Shown: in pieces, positions 35,744 to 45,004 of the stretch
How the letters are laid out: the number at the start of each line of letters is the position of its first letter
How positions within the stretch are numbered: the first letter of the stretch is position 1
From: Planococcus maritimus
GTDB taxonomy: Bacteria; Bacillota; Bacilli; Bacillales_A; Planococcaceae
DNA length: 64,000 nucleotides
Assembly: GCF_001687625.2 (NCBI RefSeq)
Contig: NZ_CP016538.2
Span: 2,634,501-2,698,500 of the forward strand
Direction: 5' to 3'
Translations under genes and position numbers: made by a program
Notes under the pieces: model-generated
Database searches by the model: none
What the model was told of the DNA's origin: nothing
What the model saw: only the letters and a program-made list of their open reading frames with translations

Positions 35744-36094
35744 ATGGAACTAGTAGAAGTCAACCAACTCCAAGCGGCGATCGATTCGTTCGTAGGCAAG
35801 GATGTCTACCTTCACTTGGAAACGACAAATGGCAGCTATGCCAGCCATTTCAATGAAGGCTTTTTCAATGCCGGCGCGTTCATCCGCAATGTTGTCATCA
35901 ATTTTGAACTTGGCAAAGTCGTCGGCGACAGCCCACACCGTGTCGGGCTAAAACTTCCGCAAGGTTGGGTTTACGCACAAGGCATTACTCATTTTGAACT
36001 CGATGAAGAAGGCCGCTTGCTGCTCGCCGGCCATGACGGAACCGGAAAATTGGCGGTGGCGCTGCAACTCAGCGAAACACCGTTCAGCTATTAA
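35744..36094 (+). CDS. yojF: YojF family protein (DUF1806)
   Basis: This 116-residue protein shows the family pattern QAAIDSFVGKDVYLHLETT and GAFIRN. YojF homologues are encoded next to bshB2 in Bacilli, and here too it precedes bshB2 by 12 bases. A link with bacillithiol chemistry is suggested by that pairing, without biochemical proof. AGGAGG precedes the ATG. Confidence 0.85.
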   Translation: MELVEVNQLQAAIDSFVGKDVYLHLETTNGSYASHFNEGFFNAGAFIRNVVINFELGKVVGDSPHRVGLKLPQGWVYAQGITHFELDEEGRLLLAGHDGTGKLAVALQLSETPFSY

Positions 36095-36106
36095 GGAGGA
36101 AATATA

Positions 36107-36787
36107 ATGACCATCCCGAAAGAACGACATGTACTGGTCATCTTCCCTCACCCCGACGACGAAGCGTTCGGAGTGTCGGGAACGATCACGACCCATATCC
36201 AACAAGGAACACCGGTGACATACGCCTGCTTAACGCTTGGCGAAATGGGCCGCAATCTTGGCAACCCGCCATTTGCAACACGTGAATCCTTGCCAGCGAT
36301 CCGCAAGAAAGAACTGCTCGCCTCAGCGGAAGCGATGGGATTGACGGACCTGCGCATGATGGGCCTACGCGACAAGACTATTGAATTCGAAGATGACGAG
36401 AAAATGGTGCGCATGATGGAAGAATTGATTGAAGAAACCAATCCTTCTTTGATTATCACCTTCTATCCGGACTTCGCCGTACATCCAGACCATGAGGCAA
36501 CGGCGCGTGCTGTCGTTCGTGCCGTGCGCCGCATGGAAGATCGTCCAAAACTCCATTGCGTAGCCTTCGCCAACAATACGCTCGATGTGCTCGGGGAGCC
36601 TGACGTTGTCTACGACATCAAACCTGTTCGTGAACACAAGATGAACTCGATGAAAGCCCATATCTCGCAAACTGCATGGATGCTCGAGGAAATGGAGCAT
36701 AAACTGCAAAATGGCGATACTGAAACCGAAAACTGGTTAACGATGGAACGCTTCTATACTTATCGCTGGGATCAAGATTTCGAATAA
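36107..36787 (+). CDS. bshB2: Bacillithiol biosynthesis deacetylase BshB2
   Basis: The 226-residue LmbE/PIG-L-family zinc deacetylase has the metal motif FPHPDDEAFG near residue 13 and the second ligand histidine in HPDHEAT. BshB2 hydrolyses N-acetylglucosaminyl-malate to glucosaminyl-malate in bacillithiol synthesis and may also act on S-conjugates. AAGGAGG precedes the ATG. Together with yojF it makes a two-gene operon ended by a strong terminator. Confidence 0.92.
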   Translation: MTIPKERHVLVIFPHPDDEAFGVSGTITTHIQQGTPVTYACLTLGEMGRNLGNPPFATRESLPAIRKKELLASAEAMGLTDLRMMGLRDKTIEFEDDEKMVRMMEELIEETNPSLIITFYPDFAVHPDHEATARAVVRAVRRMEDRPKLHCVAFANNTLDVLGEPDVVYDIKPVREHKMNSMKAHISQTAWMLEEMEHKLQNGDTETENWLTMERFYTYRWDQDFE

Positions 36788-36798
36788 ACCTTGAACAT

Positions 36799-36846
36799 CC
36801 TCCTGTCCTGCATATCATTTCGATGTGCAGGACAGGAGGTTTTTTT
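36799..36846 (+). terminator. Terminator of yojF-bshB2
   Basis: CCTCCTGTCCTGCA pairs perfectly with TGCAGGACAGGAGG, followed by TTTTTTT, about 12 bases after the bshB2 stop. The next 290 bases to yjiH are AT-rich and hold only a TATAAT-like promoter element near 37078. Confidence 0.92.
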
Positions 36847-37135
36847 CATTTTCCAAAGCCTGGATGCGACAATTCCCCTCACTTAATGCGAGTCATATGG
36901 TCTGGATTCCACCCCGCTTTTATGGCTCACTATATTCAAAAGCCTGTAGCGCAAACACCACTCCAATATTATCCATATTCAGCAATAAGATTTTCTTTCT
37001 AAAAATACTATTATTTTCGCTTGTTTTCAGATAATATAAACATTACTAATGACAGCGGTTCCAAAGCGGAAAGTGTTGTATAATTAGTATACTTTGCGTT
37101 TATTCATACAATAAAATGAAAAGGGGAATACTATT

Positions 37136-38488
37136 TTGAAAAAGTTTTCAGCTTCTACATGGTTATTATTCCTGATTCCGTCTTTATTGGGAATCCTATT
37201 GTTCCTCATTCCGATTCCGACAGAGGACGGATGGAAAGTCACAATCGCAGTGCTCGCAAGTCTTATGGCCGGAGCAATCGAATCGTTCGTTCCTTGGATC
37301 GTTCTCGCCATCTTGGTAGTCGCCGCAGTTGGCTCTTTGGCTTTTATCGCCAAGAAAGAGAACACTTCTGATTCCGTTCCATTTTTCGAGAAATTGTTCA
37401 ACGTCAACTTGTTCTGGACATTGACGCGTGTTATCGCCGCTGTCTTTGCATTTATGGTGTTATTCCAAGTCGGCCCAGAGCCAGTTTGGAACGAGAATAC
37501 CGGCGGCTTGCTATTATCAGGAAGCGGCTTACTATCCTTCTTGTTCACGATTTTCCTATTCGCGGGCTTGTTCTTACCGCTTCTCATGAACTTCGGCTTG
37601 CTGGAATTTTTCGGTACGATGATGGTTAAAATCATGCGCCCATTGTTCCGCCTGCCTGGCCGATCTTCTATCGACGCACTGGCTTCTTGGGTGGGCGATG
37701 GTACGATCGGTGTCCTGCTCACGAGTAAGCAATACGAAGACAATAAGTACACGCAGCGTGAAGCGGCGATTATCGGAACGACTTTCTCTGTCGTCTCAAT
37801 TACTTTCGCCATTGTCGTCATTGAAGAAATTGGGCTTGGCTCTTATTTCCTTCCGTATTACGGCACAGTCATTCTCGCCGGCGTGATTTTAGCACTGATC
37901 ATGCCGCGCATCTATCCGCTCGCACAGAAAAAGACAGAGTTTATAGACGGCTCCCCGCAGGAATCGCTTTCTGAAGACGTGCCGAACGGTCAAGGTCTTG
38001 CCTCTCACGGACTTGGTAAAGCACTTGAAAAAGCGGATCGCAACCGCTCTGTCGCCGAGTTCTTTAAAGATGGCATGAAAAACGTGCTCGATATGTGGAT
38101 TGGCGTTGCGCCAGTCGTTATGGCGTTCGGTACAATTGCCTTGATTCTTGCGGAATACACCTCGACTTTCGCTATTCTCGGAGCACCGTTTGAACCGTAT
38201 TTGAATCTACTCGGTGTTCCTGAAGCTGCAGAAGCTGCACAATTAATGGTCGTTGGTTTCGCCGATATGTTCTTGCCAGCGATACTTGGTGCAGGCATTG
38301 AATCCGAAATGACGCGTTTTGTCGTTGCAACTATGTCGGTTACGCAATTGATTTACATGTCTGAAGTCGGTGGCTTGCTGCTCGGCTCGAAAATTCCGGT
38401 CAATATTTTCGATTTGATCGTCGTTTTCCTCTTGCGCACAGTTATTGCCTTGCCGATCATTGTCGGTGTCGCACACTTATTATTTTAA
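37136..38488 (+). CDS. YjiH family nucleoside-recognition (Gate) membrane protein
   Basis: The 450-residue membrane protein has about eleven hydrophobic segments and two Gate-like domains; WVGDGTIGVLLTSKQYE and the late EVGGLLLGSKIPVNIFD are conserved in the YjiH group. It is a putative transporter with unknown substrate. The start is a TTG at 37136 with AAGGGGA at good spacing, since no ATG fits before the first membrane segment. It is monocistronic between two terminators. Confidence 0.82.
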   Translation: MKKFSASTWLLFLIPSLLGILLFLIPIPTEDGWKVTIAVLASLMAGAIESFVPWIVLAILVVAAVGSLAFIAKKENTSDSVPFFEKLFNVNLFWTLTRVIAAVFAFMVLFQVGPEPVWNENTGGLLLSGSGLLSFLFTIFLFAGLFLPLLMNFGLLEFFGTMMVKIMRPLFRLPGRSSIDALASWVGDGTIGVLLTSKQYEDNKYTQREAAIIGTTFSVVSITFAIVVIEEIGLGSYFLPYYGTVILAGVILALIMPRIYPLAQKKTEFIDGSPQESLSEDVPNGQGLASHGLGKALEKADRNRSVAEFFKDGMKNVLDMWIGVAPVVMAFGTIALILAEYTSTFAILGAPFEPYLNLLGVPEAAEAAQLMVVGFADMFLPAILGAGIESEMTRFVVATMSVTQLIYMSEVGGLLLGSKIPVNIFDLIVVFLLRTVIALPIIVGVAHLLF

Positions 38489-38496
38489 TCAAACAA

Positions 38497-38534
38497 TAAA
38501 AAGGCGCTTTCCGGAATTCGGAAAGCGCCTTTTT
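38497..38534. terminator. Bidirectional terminator between yjiH and the threonine dehydrogenase gene
   Basis: AAAAGGCGCTTTCCG and CGGAAAGCGCCTTTT form a perfect stem around five bases, with thymines on both strands. Convergent stops lie 10 bases to the left and immediately to the right. Confidence 0.9.
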
Positions 38535-38535
38535 A

Positions 38536-39480
38536 TTATGCTTGTTGAAATTTTTGCTTTAGTTTTTCCAGCATGTCTGCTGTCATGGCATCTAAGTCAT
38601 ACGAGGTTGTGAAGTTCCATTCGTCTTTTGCCGCACTGGCGTCGATGTTATCCGGCCAGCTGGCAGCGATTGCCTGGCGCGCCGGGTCGACATCGTAGTT
38701 CATCTTGAAATCCGGGAGATGCTTGCGGATCGAAGCGGCAATCTCTTCCGGTTCAAAGCTCATCGCCGTCACATTGAACGCATTGCGATGCACTAGCTTA
38801 TCCGCATCGGCTTCCATCAAATCGACAATCGCCTGCAGCGCATCCGGCATATACATCATGTCCATGCGGGTGCCTTGCGCGATATAGGAAGTGTAGCTGC
38901 CATTTTCAATCGCTTTGTAATAAATATCTACGGCATAATCCGTCGTTCCGCCACCTGGAAGCGCAACATTGGAGATCAAGCCGGGGAAGCGAAGGCCGCG
39001 GGTATCGACGCCGAATTTCGTGAAGTAATAATCACACAGCAATTCTCCTGCTACTTTATTGACACCGTACATTGTGGTCGGACGCTGAAGCGTGTCTTGC
39101 GGAGTGTCATTTTTGGGCGTTGAAGGTCCGAATGCACCAATCGAACTTGGCGTGAAAAATTGCATACCGAGTTCACGGGCCGCTTCAAGGGCATTTACTA
39201 ATCCGCCCATATTCAAATTCCATGCCAGTAGCGGCTTTTCTTCTGCAGTCGCAGACAATAGCGCTGCCATATGGATCATTGTGTCGGCATTGAAATCCCG
39301 TGCCAAAGTTAACATCCGTTCCGCATCTGTCACGTCCAAAATTTCGAAAGGTCCGTCCTGATTTTCAGATGGTCGGATATCTGTCGCCAATACGTTTTCT
39401 GCACCATATTCCTTACGCAATTTGCCCACTAATTCCGAGCCGATTTGCCCTAAAGCTCCAGTCACCATGATTCGTTTCAT
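38536..39480 (-). CDS. tdh: NAD-dependent epimerase-type L-threonine 3-dehydrogenase
   Basis: The 314-residue short-chain-dehydrogenase-like protein has the NAD-binding [13 protein letters not shown] at the N-terminus, the SSIGAFG region with catalytic Ser, and YGVNKVAGE with the Tyr-x-x-x-Lys pair. It matches the epimerase-fold threonine dehydrogenases of Staphylococcus and others, distinct from zinc-dependent Tdh. It oxidises L-threonine to 2-amino-3-oxobutyrate, which the Kbl encoded at 47497 would cleave to glycine and acetyl-CoA. Confidence 0.85.
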   Translation of the reverse strand: MKRIMVTGALGQIGSELVGKLRKEYGAENVLATDIRPSENQDGPFEILDVTDAERMLTLARDFNADTMIHMAALLSATAEEKPLLAWNLNMGGLVNALEAARELGMQFFTPSSIGAFGPSTPKNDTPQDTLQRPTTMYGVNKVAGELLCDYYFTKFGVDTRGLRFPGLISNVALPGGGTTDYAVDIYYKAIENGSYTSYIAQGTRMDMMYMPDALQAIVDLMEADADKLVHRNAFNVTAMSFEPEEIAASIRKHLPDFKMNYDVDPARQAIAASWPDNIDASAAKDEWNFTTSYDLDAMTADMLEKLKQKFQQA

Positions 39481-39632
39481 TTTTCATACACTCCTTTTCC
39501 CTAAAACATTTGTCCGCTGTATAAACACATTTTATTCTTTCAAAATGCTTTCATATCAAGCTTTACGTTAGAGCCATTATAAATTGTTCTCTTTAAAAAA
39601 ACAATGGCTTTTACGTATTTTCCTCTTCCGAT

Positions 39633-39658
39633 TAAACCTACTATACAGGTAAGGTTTA
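39633..39658. promoter_or_regulatory. Inverted repeat upstream of the cystine importer
   Basis: TAAACCT and AGGTTTA form perfect 7-base arms separated by 12 bases that include TATACA, a possible -10 box. It lies about 63 bases upstream of the binding-protein gene. A similar AAACC...GGTTT dyad occurs in front of yrrT at 56423-56447, so a shared sulfur-related regulator is possible. Confidence 0.5.
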
Positions 39659-39720
39659 TTATGTTTAAATAGAACAACAACGCCATGAAGGCAAAAATTT
39701 AATGAAATGGGGAACCACCG

Positions 39721-40536
39721 ATGAAGAAACAATGGGCATTTCTGCCGATCAGCGCAGCTGCATTATTTCTAGCAGCTTGCGGATCTTCCGACAGCGCAGA
39801 CAACACAGATTCAAACAACACAGAAGGCGAAACGGACTTGCTCGCCGAAATCCAAGAAGAAGGAACTTTGGTCATCGGGACTGAAGGAACATACCCTCCT
39901 TTCACATTCCATGACGACAGCGGAGAATTGACAGGCTTTGACGTGGAAATTGCCCGTGAAGTCGCGGACCGTCTCGGTGTCGAAGCGGAATTCCTTGAAA
40001 CGCAATGGGATGCGATGTTCGCGGGTCTCGATGCTGAGCGTTTTGATATGGTCGCCAACCAAGTAGGCATCAATGAAGAACGTCAGGAAAGCTACGATTT
40101 CTCAGATCCGTACATCACTTCTACTGCCGTTCTCGTTGTAGCTGAAGGCAATGAAGAAATCCAAAGCTTTGATGATTTGGAAGGCAAGCTCTCTGCACAG
40201 TCACTGACTAGTAATTACGCGGAAACAGCTACTTCCTACGGCGCGGAGCTTGAAAGTGTCGAAGGTTTTAACCAGGCAATCGAGTTATTGGTATCGGGCC
40301 GTGTCGATTCGACGATCAATGATAACTTGACGGTCTTAGACTTCCAGAACCAACGCCCGGATGCAGGCATCAAAGTCGTCGATAAATCTGACGATGCGGC
40401 GCAAAGTGCGTTATTGTTCAGAAAAGGCAACGAAACATTCGTCGAAGCAGCAAATGAGGCGCTTGCTGAAATGATCGAAGACGGTACGTACGAAGAAATC
40501 TCCAATAAGTGGTTCGGCGAAAATGTACTTGAATAG
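39721..40536 (+). CDS. tcyA: Cystine/polar amino-acid ABC transporter binding lipoprotein (TcyA-like)
   Basis: The 271-residue family 3 solute-binding protein has a signal peptide with lipobox FLAAC (Cys20), an acidic Ser/Asn/Asp linker, then [28 protein letters not shown] and DMVANQVGI. The arrangement with permease and ATPase and the sizes 271/233/249 match tcyABC of Bacillus subtilis, which imports L-cystine. Other polar amino acids remain possible. It is first of the operon and overlaps the permease gene by 14 bases. Confidence 0.8.
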   Translation: MKKQWAFLPISAAALFLAACGSSDSADNTDSNNTEGETDLLAEIQEEGTLVIGTEGTYPPFTFHDDSGELTGFDVEIAREVADRLGVEAEFLETQWDAMFAGLDAERFDMVANQVGINEERQESYDFSDPYITSTAVLVVAEGNEEIQSFDDLEGKLSAQSLTSNYAETATSYGAELESVEGFNQAIELLVSGRVDSTINDNLTVLDFQNQRPDAGIKVVDKSDDAAQSALLFRKGNETFVEAANEALAEMIEDGTYEEISNKWFGENVLE

Positions 40537-41224
40537 TATTTTCTCAAACCCTGAACGGTTGGAGCGGCTCGGCGACATCGCCCAGTCCTCCTTCCTGCCA
40601 TTGATCGAAGCGGCTGTGCAATTTACGTTGCCGCTTTCGGTCATTTCTTTTATCCTCGGGCTGTTCCTGGCGGTCGTCACTGCACTTGCCCGCATTTCCA
40701 CCGTCCGGATTTTTCAATGGATTGCGCGCGTCTACGTCTCGATCATCCGTGGCACGCCACTGCTCGTTCAATTATTTATCCTGTTTTACGGCTTGCCGAC
40801 GGTTGGTGTCACGATTGATCCCTTCCCGGCTGCCGTTATCGGATTCTCCTTGAATGTCGGCGCCTATGCCTCTGAGGTCATCCGTGCAGCAATCCTATCG
40901 ATCCCGAAAGGCCAATGGGAAGCAGCCGATACGATCGGCATGTCTTATTCCCAAACCTTGCGCCGCGTGATTTTGCCTCAAGCTTCACGTGTCTCGGTGC
41001 CGCCACTATCCAATACGTTCATCAGCCTCGTCAAGGATACTTCCCTTGCTGCATTGATCTTGGTAACGGAAATGTTCCGCGTTGCCCAGCAAATCGCCGC
41101 GACCAATTATGAATTCCTGCTGCTTTACGGGCAGGCAGCCTTGATCTACTGGATTATTTGTTTCTTGCTGTCGCTCGTTCAAGGCCGTTTGGAAAATCGT
41201 TTTGATCGCTATGTTTCCCGTTAA
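40523..41224 (+). CDS. tcyB: Amino-acid ABC transporter permease (TcyB-like)
   Basis: The 233-residue HisM-family permease has about five membrane segments, the family motif [17 protein letters not shown] and the ATPase-contact loop [20 protein letters not shown]. It forms the cystine-type import channel with the neighbouring lipoprotein and ATPase. The ATG at 40523 lies inside the end of tcyA, indicating translational coupling; a TTG 6 bases later is an alternative. Confidence 0.85.
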   Translation: MYLNSIFSNPERLERLGDIAQSSFLPLIEAAVQFTLPLSVISFILGLFLAVVTALARISTVRIFQWIARVYVSIIRGTPLLVQLFILFYGLPTVGVTIDPFPAAVIGFSLNVGAYASEVIRAAILSIPKGQWEAADTIGMSYSQTLRRVILPQASRVSVPPLSNTFISLVKDTSLAALILVTEMFRVAQQIAATNYEFLLLYGQAALIYWIICFLLSLVQGRLENRFDRYVSR

Positions 41225-41255
41225 ATCCACATTGATCTACAGATAGGAGTTTATT

Positions 41256-42005
41256 ATGATTTCAATAAAAAATTTGCATAAAAGCTTCGGCGAGCTGGAA
41301 GTGCTGAAAGGCATCGACCTCGATGTCGAAAAAGGGCAAACGATTGTTGTCATCGGCCCTTCCGGCTCCGGAAAAACTACGTTTCTTCGCTGCCTTAATA
41401 TTTTGGAGAAGCCAAGTGATGGAACCGTAGAAATCGGCGGCCTTGTCGCTGACTTTTCAAAGCCGATGTCGAAAAAACAAATCATGGCCTTCCGCAAGCA
41501 ATCCGCGATGGTCTTCCAGCATTACAATCTATTTCCGCACATGACCGCACTGGATAATATTTTGGAAGGCCCGCTCACTGTTCAGAAAAAGGACAAAGCG
41601 GAAGCAAAAAAGAAAGCATTGGCATTGCTCGAGAAAGTTGGTCTGTCGGACAAAGCCGATTCGTACCCACACCAGTTATCAGGCGGTCAGCAACAACGCG
41701 TCGGCATCGCCCGTGCGCTCGCACTCGAACCGAAAGTGATGCTATTTGATGAGCCGACTTCAGCTCTCGACCCGGAGCTTGTCGGAGAGGTGCTTCAAGT
41801 CATGAAAGATTTGGCGCAAGAGGGCATGACGATGGTCGTTGTCACGCACGAAATGCGTTTTGCCAAAGGAGCCGCTGATGAAGTGCTGTTCATGGACAGC
41901 GGACGCATTGTCGAACGCGGCACACCGGATGCTGTATTCAACCATCCGCAGGAAGAACGCACGCAACGCTTTTTAAATTTAATTCAAGACACGGATACCA
42001 TTTAA
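41256..42005 (+). CDS. tcyC: Amino-acid ABC transporter ATPase (TcyC-like)
   Basis: The 249-residue ATPase has Walker A GPSGSGKT (34-41), the Q-loop [11 protein letters not shown], signature [15 protein letters not shown] and Walker [15 protein letters not shown]. It energises the TcyAB-like importer. ATAGGAG precedes the ATG, 31 bases after the permease. It ends six bases before a terminator hairpin that is one of a duplicated pair. Confidence 0.88.
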   Translation: MISIKNLHKSFGELEVLKGIDLDVEKGQTIVVIGPSGSGKTTFLRCLNILEKPSDGTVEIGGLVADFSKPMSKKQIMAFRKQSAMVFQHYNLFPHMTALDNILEGPLTVQKKDKAEAKKKALALLEKVGLSDKADSYPHQLSGGQQQRVGIARALALEPKVMLFDEPTSALDPELVGEVLQVMKDLAQEGMTMVVVTHEMRFAKGAADEVLFMDSGRIVERGTPDAVFNHPQEERTQRFLNLIQDTDTI

Positions 42006-42011
42006 ACAATA

Positions 42012-42044
42012 AAAATCCCCAGTGCATTTTGCACTGGGGATTTT
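42012..42044 (+). terminator. Terminator after tcyC; outer copy of duplicated hairpin (locus B)
   Basis: AAAATCCCCAGTGC and GCACTGGGGATTTT pair around a short loop. The same 33 bp recur at 42284-42316 with a single loop mismatch, on the other side of a 239-bp interspersed element. Confidence 0.85.
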
Positions 42045-42283
42045 CAGAGTGCTGAAAAATTCCATAGTTCGCTATCAATTAGGAAAGAGAGAACCTTTTT
42101 CTATATCCAACAATCAATGACCTAGCTAAGTATTTGGAGAAGCATTCGCTCGACTCCGGTGGATCAGCGAGACGACCGAGACCCCGCAAGGCGCACAGCG
42201 GCTGAGGAGGCTTGGGCGCGAGTCCACGGAAAGCGAGCGATAAGCTTCGGAAAATACGGCTTCTTAACTTTCTCGACAGCCTG
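42045..42283 (+). repeat. Terminator-associated interspersed element, copy B
   Basis: This 239-bp non-coding element is aligned with copy A (20454-20690) over its whole length: the left end is CAGAGTGCTGA, the right end read inward is CAGGCTGTCGAGAAAG, and the conserved core starts 83 bases from the left end in both. The left 80 bp are AT-rich and diverged, the right 150 bp strongly conserved. It is bracketed by the duplicated terminator hairpin of this locus. Confidence 0.85.
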
Positions 42284-42316
42284 AAAATCCCCAGTGCATT
42301 TGGCACTGGGGATTTT
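42284..42316 (-). terminator. Terminator of the YfcC transporter gene; inner copy of duplicated hairpin (locus B)
   Basis: AAAATCCCCAGTGC/GCACTGGGGATTTT lies five bases beyond the stop codon of the minus-strand transporter gene. It is 32/33 identical to 42012-42044. Confidence 0.85.
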
Positions 42317-42321
42317 TTTCT

Positions 42322-43734
42322 TTACGAAACGCCGATTGTGACGGCGACGACGAGTGCGACAAGTGCGATGACGAGCCAGCCCACGATGAGTTTCCAAACG
42401 AACTTTACCCATTTGTCATACGGAATGCCGGCAACGGCCAGATAGCCCATCAATGCGGCAGAAGTCGGAATGATGGAGTTCGTGATGCCATCGCCGTATT
42501 GATACGCCAATACTGCGACTTGGCGCTCAATGGCCAACAAATCCGAAAGCGGCGTCATAATCGGCATTGTAGTCGCCGCTTGCCCACTGCCGGACGGGAT
42601 GAAGAAATTGATGACGACTTGCGTGAAAAACATGCCGATGACAGTCAAAGCATTTGGCAAACCACTGATGACACTGGATAAACCGTTGATCATCGTATCC
42701 ATGATGACTCCTTGTTCCATGATGACCAAAATCGCCCGGGCAAACCCGACGATCAAGGCACCGAAGACGACTAGTTTCATGCCATCGATGAACGCATCGA
42801 ACATGCGGTTGATGCCAAGGTTCCCGACCAATCCCGCTGCAAAGCCAATGATGATAAAAGAAGCGGCAAGTTCAGTCAAGTACCAGCCCCATTCGAAGAC
42901 TCCGTAGACATTGATACCAAGGCCAATCGCAAGGAAGAGAAAGACCATTCCATGGCGCCAGTTGAAGGCACCCAATAGCTCTGCCTGGTCTTTAGTCGAC
43001 GATTTCTTCGCGCGTTTCTCGATTTCGTAAATCACGCTTTGCGTCGGGTCTTTTTTCACTTTCGCCGCATAGCGCATCACATACCAAATCGCAAAAGTAA
43101 GGAAGAAAATATAGGCGCCAAAGCGAAATCCGATGCCTGAGAATACTTGCAGTTCAGCAATGCCTTGTGCAACCCCTACCGTAAAGGGATTGAGCATCCC
43201 GCCGATAAAACCGGATGCTGCCCCGAGTGAAACCATCGCCGTACCGGTCATGGCATCAAAACCGATCGCGCGTGCTACCGCAATGCCGATGGGCACAAAA
43301 ATGATGACTTCCTCGGCCATGCCGATCGTTGCGCCCAAAATGGAAAATAGGACCATCACAATTGGAATCAGAAACTTTTCTTGCCTCTCGAGCTTATCGA
43401 CCACTTTGGCGATGCCCGATTCGATTGCGCCTGTTGCACGGATGATACCGAATGCACCACCCACTAGGAAAATATAAAAAATGATATTCGACGCTTCTGA
43501 CATTCCCGTCGGTATCGCTTTAAATAAGTCGAAGAATCCAACCGGGCTTTGCTCTACTTGGGTATAGGAATTATCGACAACGACCGTTCGGTTCTCCACT
43601 TCTTCCCGCTCATATTGCCCCGCTGGAATCAAATACGACGCCACCATCGCCGCAATCATGATCAAAAACAAAATAGCATATGTATGCGGAACTTTGGATC
43701 CGCTCTTCTTTAACTTCTGTGGTTTTTCTGTCAT
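42322..43734 (-). CDS. YfcC family transporter
   Basis: The 470-residue membrane protein has about twelve hydrophobic segments and YfcC/ArcD-like family motifs: KVPHTYAILFLIM at the N-terminus, GGAFGIIRATGAIESGI, SGFIGGMLNPFTVGVAQGIAE-type re-entrant stretch and a late PSGSGQAATTMPIMTPL. The family is thought to carry amino acids, peptides or C4-type acids; no substrate can be read here. The start at 43734 overlaps the stop of the epimerase gene as ATGA, so the two are coupled and uptake of a dipeptide or its product is plausible. Confidence 0.8.
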   Translation of the reverse strand: MTEKPQKLKKSGSKVPHTYAILFLIMIAAMVASYLIPAGQYEREEVENRTVVVDNSYTQVEQSPVGFFDLFKAIPTGMSEASNIIFYIFLVGGAFGIIRATGAIESGIAKVVDKLERQEKFLIPIVMVLFSILGATIGMAEEVIIFVPIGIAVARAIGFDAMTGTAMVSLGAASGFIGGMLNPFTVGVAQGIAELQVFSGIGFRFGAYIFFLTFAIWYVMRYAAKVKKDPTQSVIYEIEKRAKKSSTKDQAELLGAFNWRHGMVFLFLAIGLGINVYGVFEWGWYLTELAASFIIIGFAAGLVGNLGINRMFDAFIDGMKLVVFGALIVGFARAILVIMEQGVIMDTMINGLSSVISGLPNALTVIGMFFTQVVINFFIPSGSGQAATTMPIMTPLSDLLAIERQVAVLAYQYGDGITNSIIPTSAALMGYLAVAGIPYDKWVKFVWKLIVGWLVIALVALVVAVTIGVS

Positions 43735-44855
43735 TCGGCATTGCCTCCCACTGCACACGATTTAACTGTCAATTTTTCTAATTGAACCAAGTCGATTTCA
43801 ATGCCCAGTCCAGGCTTTCCACTTAACAGTACATATGGGTGCTCATACCTTAAATCGCCAATTTCTTCGCTATACAACAGCGGTCCCGTCAATTCCGTAC
43901 TTTCAATATTCACTCGTGACATTGCGGCATGATAGCCAGCACTTGAAGCGACTGACGATTCCACCATCGAGCCGATTTGGCAAAGCATGCCCGCCGCTTC
44001 TGCTGTTTTCGCCATTTGCACCGCGTGGAAAATGCCGCCACATTTCATTAATTTGATGTTAATGACATCCGCTGCATCGAGACGAATAATTTCAAGCAAA
44101 TCTTCCATCGACTGCACTGTCTCATCCGCCATGATCGGCACTGCTGTTTTCTTTCGCACTTCAGCCAAGCCCCGAATATCCCCCATCCGGATCGGCTGTT
44201 CAATCCAGCTGATGCCTGCCGTTTCCAGTTGACGAATCGCAGCAACCGCCGTTCCGACCGATTTCCATCCTTGATTGACATCGACACGAATCGGCATATC
44301 TGGGCCGACTTTCTCACGCACCGCCAAGATACGATCCACATCGAGTTGTGCATTGCCTGCCCCAACTTTCAATTTCAGCGAACCATAACCCGCTTCAACG
44401 GCCTGTTGCGCTTTTTCCGCCATGACTTCAGGCGACTCGATGCTTAAGACGCGCGGATAGGACAGATGCTCTTTCGACTGCCCGCCCAGCAAATTATAGA
44501 CCGGCTGCCCCGAAGCTTTGCCCATCAAGTCATAGCAAGCGATGTCGACTGCGGCTTTCGCTGCCGGATTGCCTGCCAAAATACCGTTCATCTTATAATG
44601 GATCGCTTCAATATCGAACGGGTTCATGCCGATGACAGCTGGCAGGAATAATTCCTTCAGCACTTCGTAGCTTGCTGTAAAATACTCGCCTGTTACATGC
44701 TCATCCGGTACAGCCTCTCCGTATCCGACCAAACCGTTATCCGTCTCCAGTTCAAGAATCAAAGACGGCATATCCGGATAGGTCGCATAGGAGATAATGA
44801 ATGGTTCATGCAAAGGAAAACGCACTGCATGCAATCGTGCTTGTATAATTTTCAT
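43731..44855 (-). CDS. Enolase-superfamily dipeptide epimerase-like protein (MLE subgroup)
   Basis: The 374-residue protein has an N-terminal capping domain and a barrel with the K-x-K motif in SLKLKVGAG, metal ligands in RVDVNQGW, WIEQP and MADET, and a second base lysine in NIKLMKCGG. These are the features of muconate-lactonising subgroup enzymes such as L-Ala-D/L-Glu epimerase. With a coupled YfcC transporter and a divergent M20 peptidase, processing of cell-wall-derived or other dipeptides is likely. N-succinylamino-acid racemase is the main alternative. GGGGGG precedes the ATG at 44855. Confidence 0.78.
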   Translation of the reverse strand: MKIIQARLHAVRFPLHEPFIISYATYPDMPSLILELETDNGLVGYGEAVPDEHVTGEYFTASYEVLKELFLPAVIGMNPFDIEAIHYKMNGILAGNPAAKAAVDIACYDLMGKASGQPVYNLLGGQSKEHLSYPRVLSIESPEVMAEKAQQAVEAGYGSLKLKVGAGNAQLDVDRILAVREKVGPDMPIRVDVNQGWKSVGTAVAAIRQLETAGISWIEQPIRMGDIRGLAEVRKKTAVPIMADETVQSMEDLLEIIRLDAADVINIKLMKCGGIFHAVQMAKTAEAAGMLCQIGSMVESSVASSAGYHAAMSRVNIESTELTGPLLYSEEIGDLRYEHPYVLLSGKPGLGIEIDLVQLEKLTVKSCAVGGNAE

Positions 44856-44926
44856 AATGAAGCCCCCCATTTATAAGTAGTCGTGTATGATTATACTATA
44901 AAAGTTTTATAAATAGCGCAATAATT

Positions 44927-44955
44927 TTGAAGCTTGCTAAAATACGGCGTATAAT
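44927..44955 (+). promoter_or_regulatory. Sigma-A promoter of the M20 peptidase gene
   Basis: TTGAAG (44927-44932), a 17-base spacer and a consensus TATAAT (44950-44955) lie 49 bases before the ATG. The facing epimerase gene has a TATAAT on the opposite strand near 44891, so the region is a divergent promoter. Confidence 0.75.
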
Positions 44956-45004
44956 GGCGTCAGTGTAATTTAAAATTTTTGTAGTATAAAGGAGTTTGCC
45001 GAAA

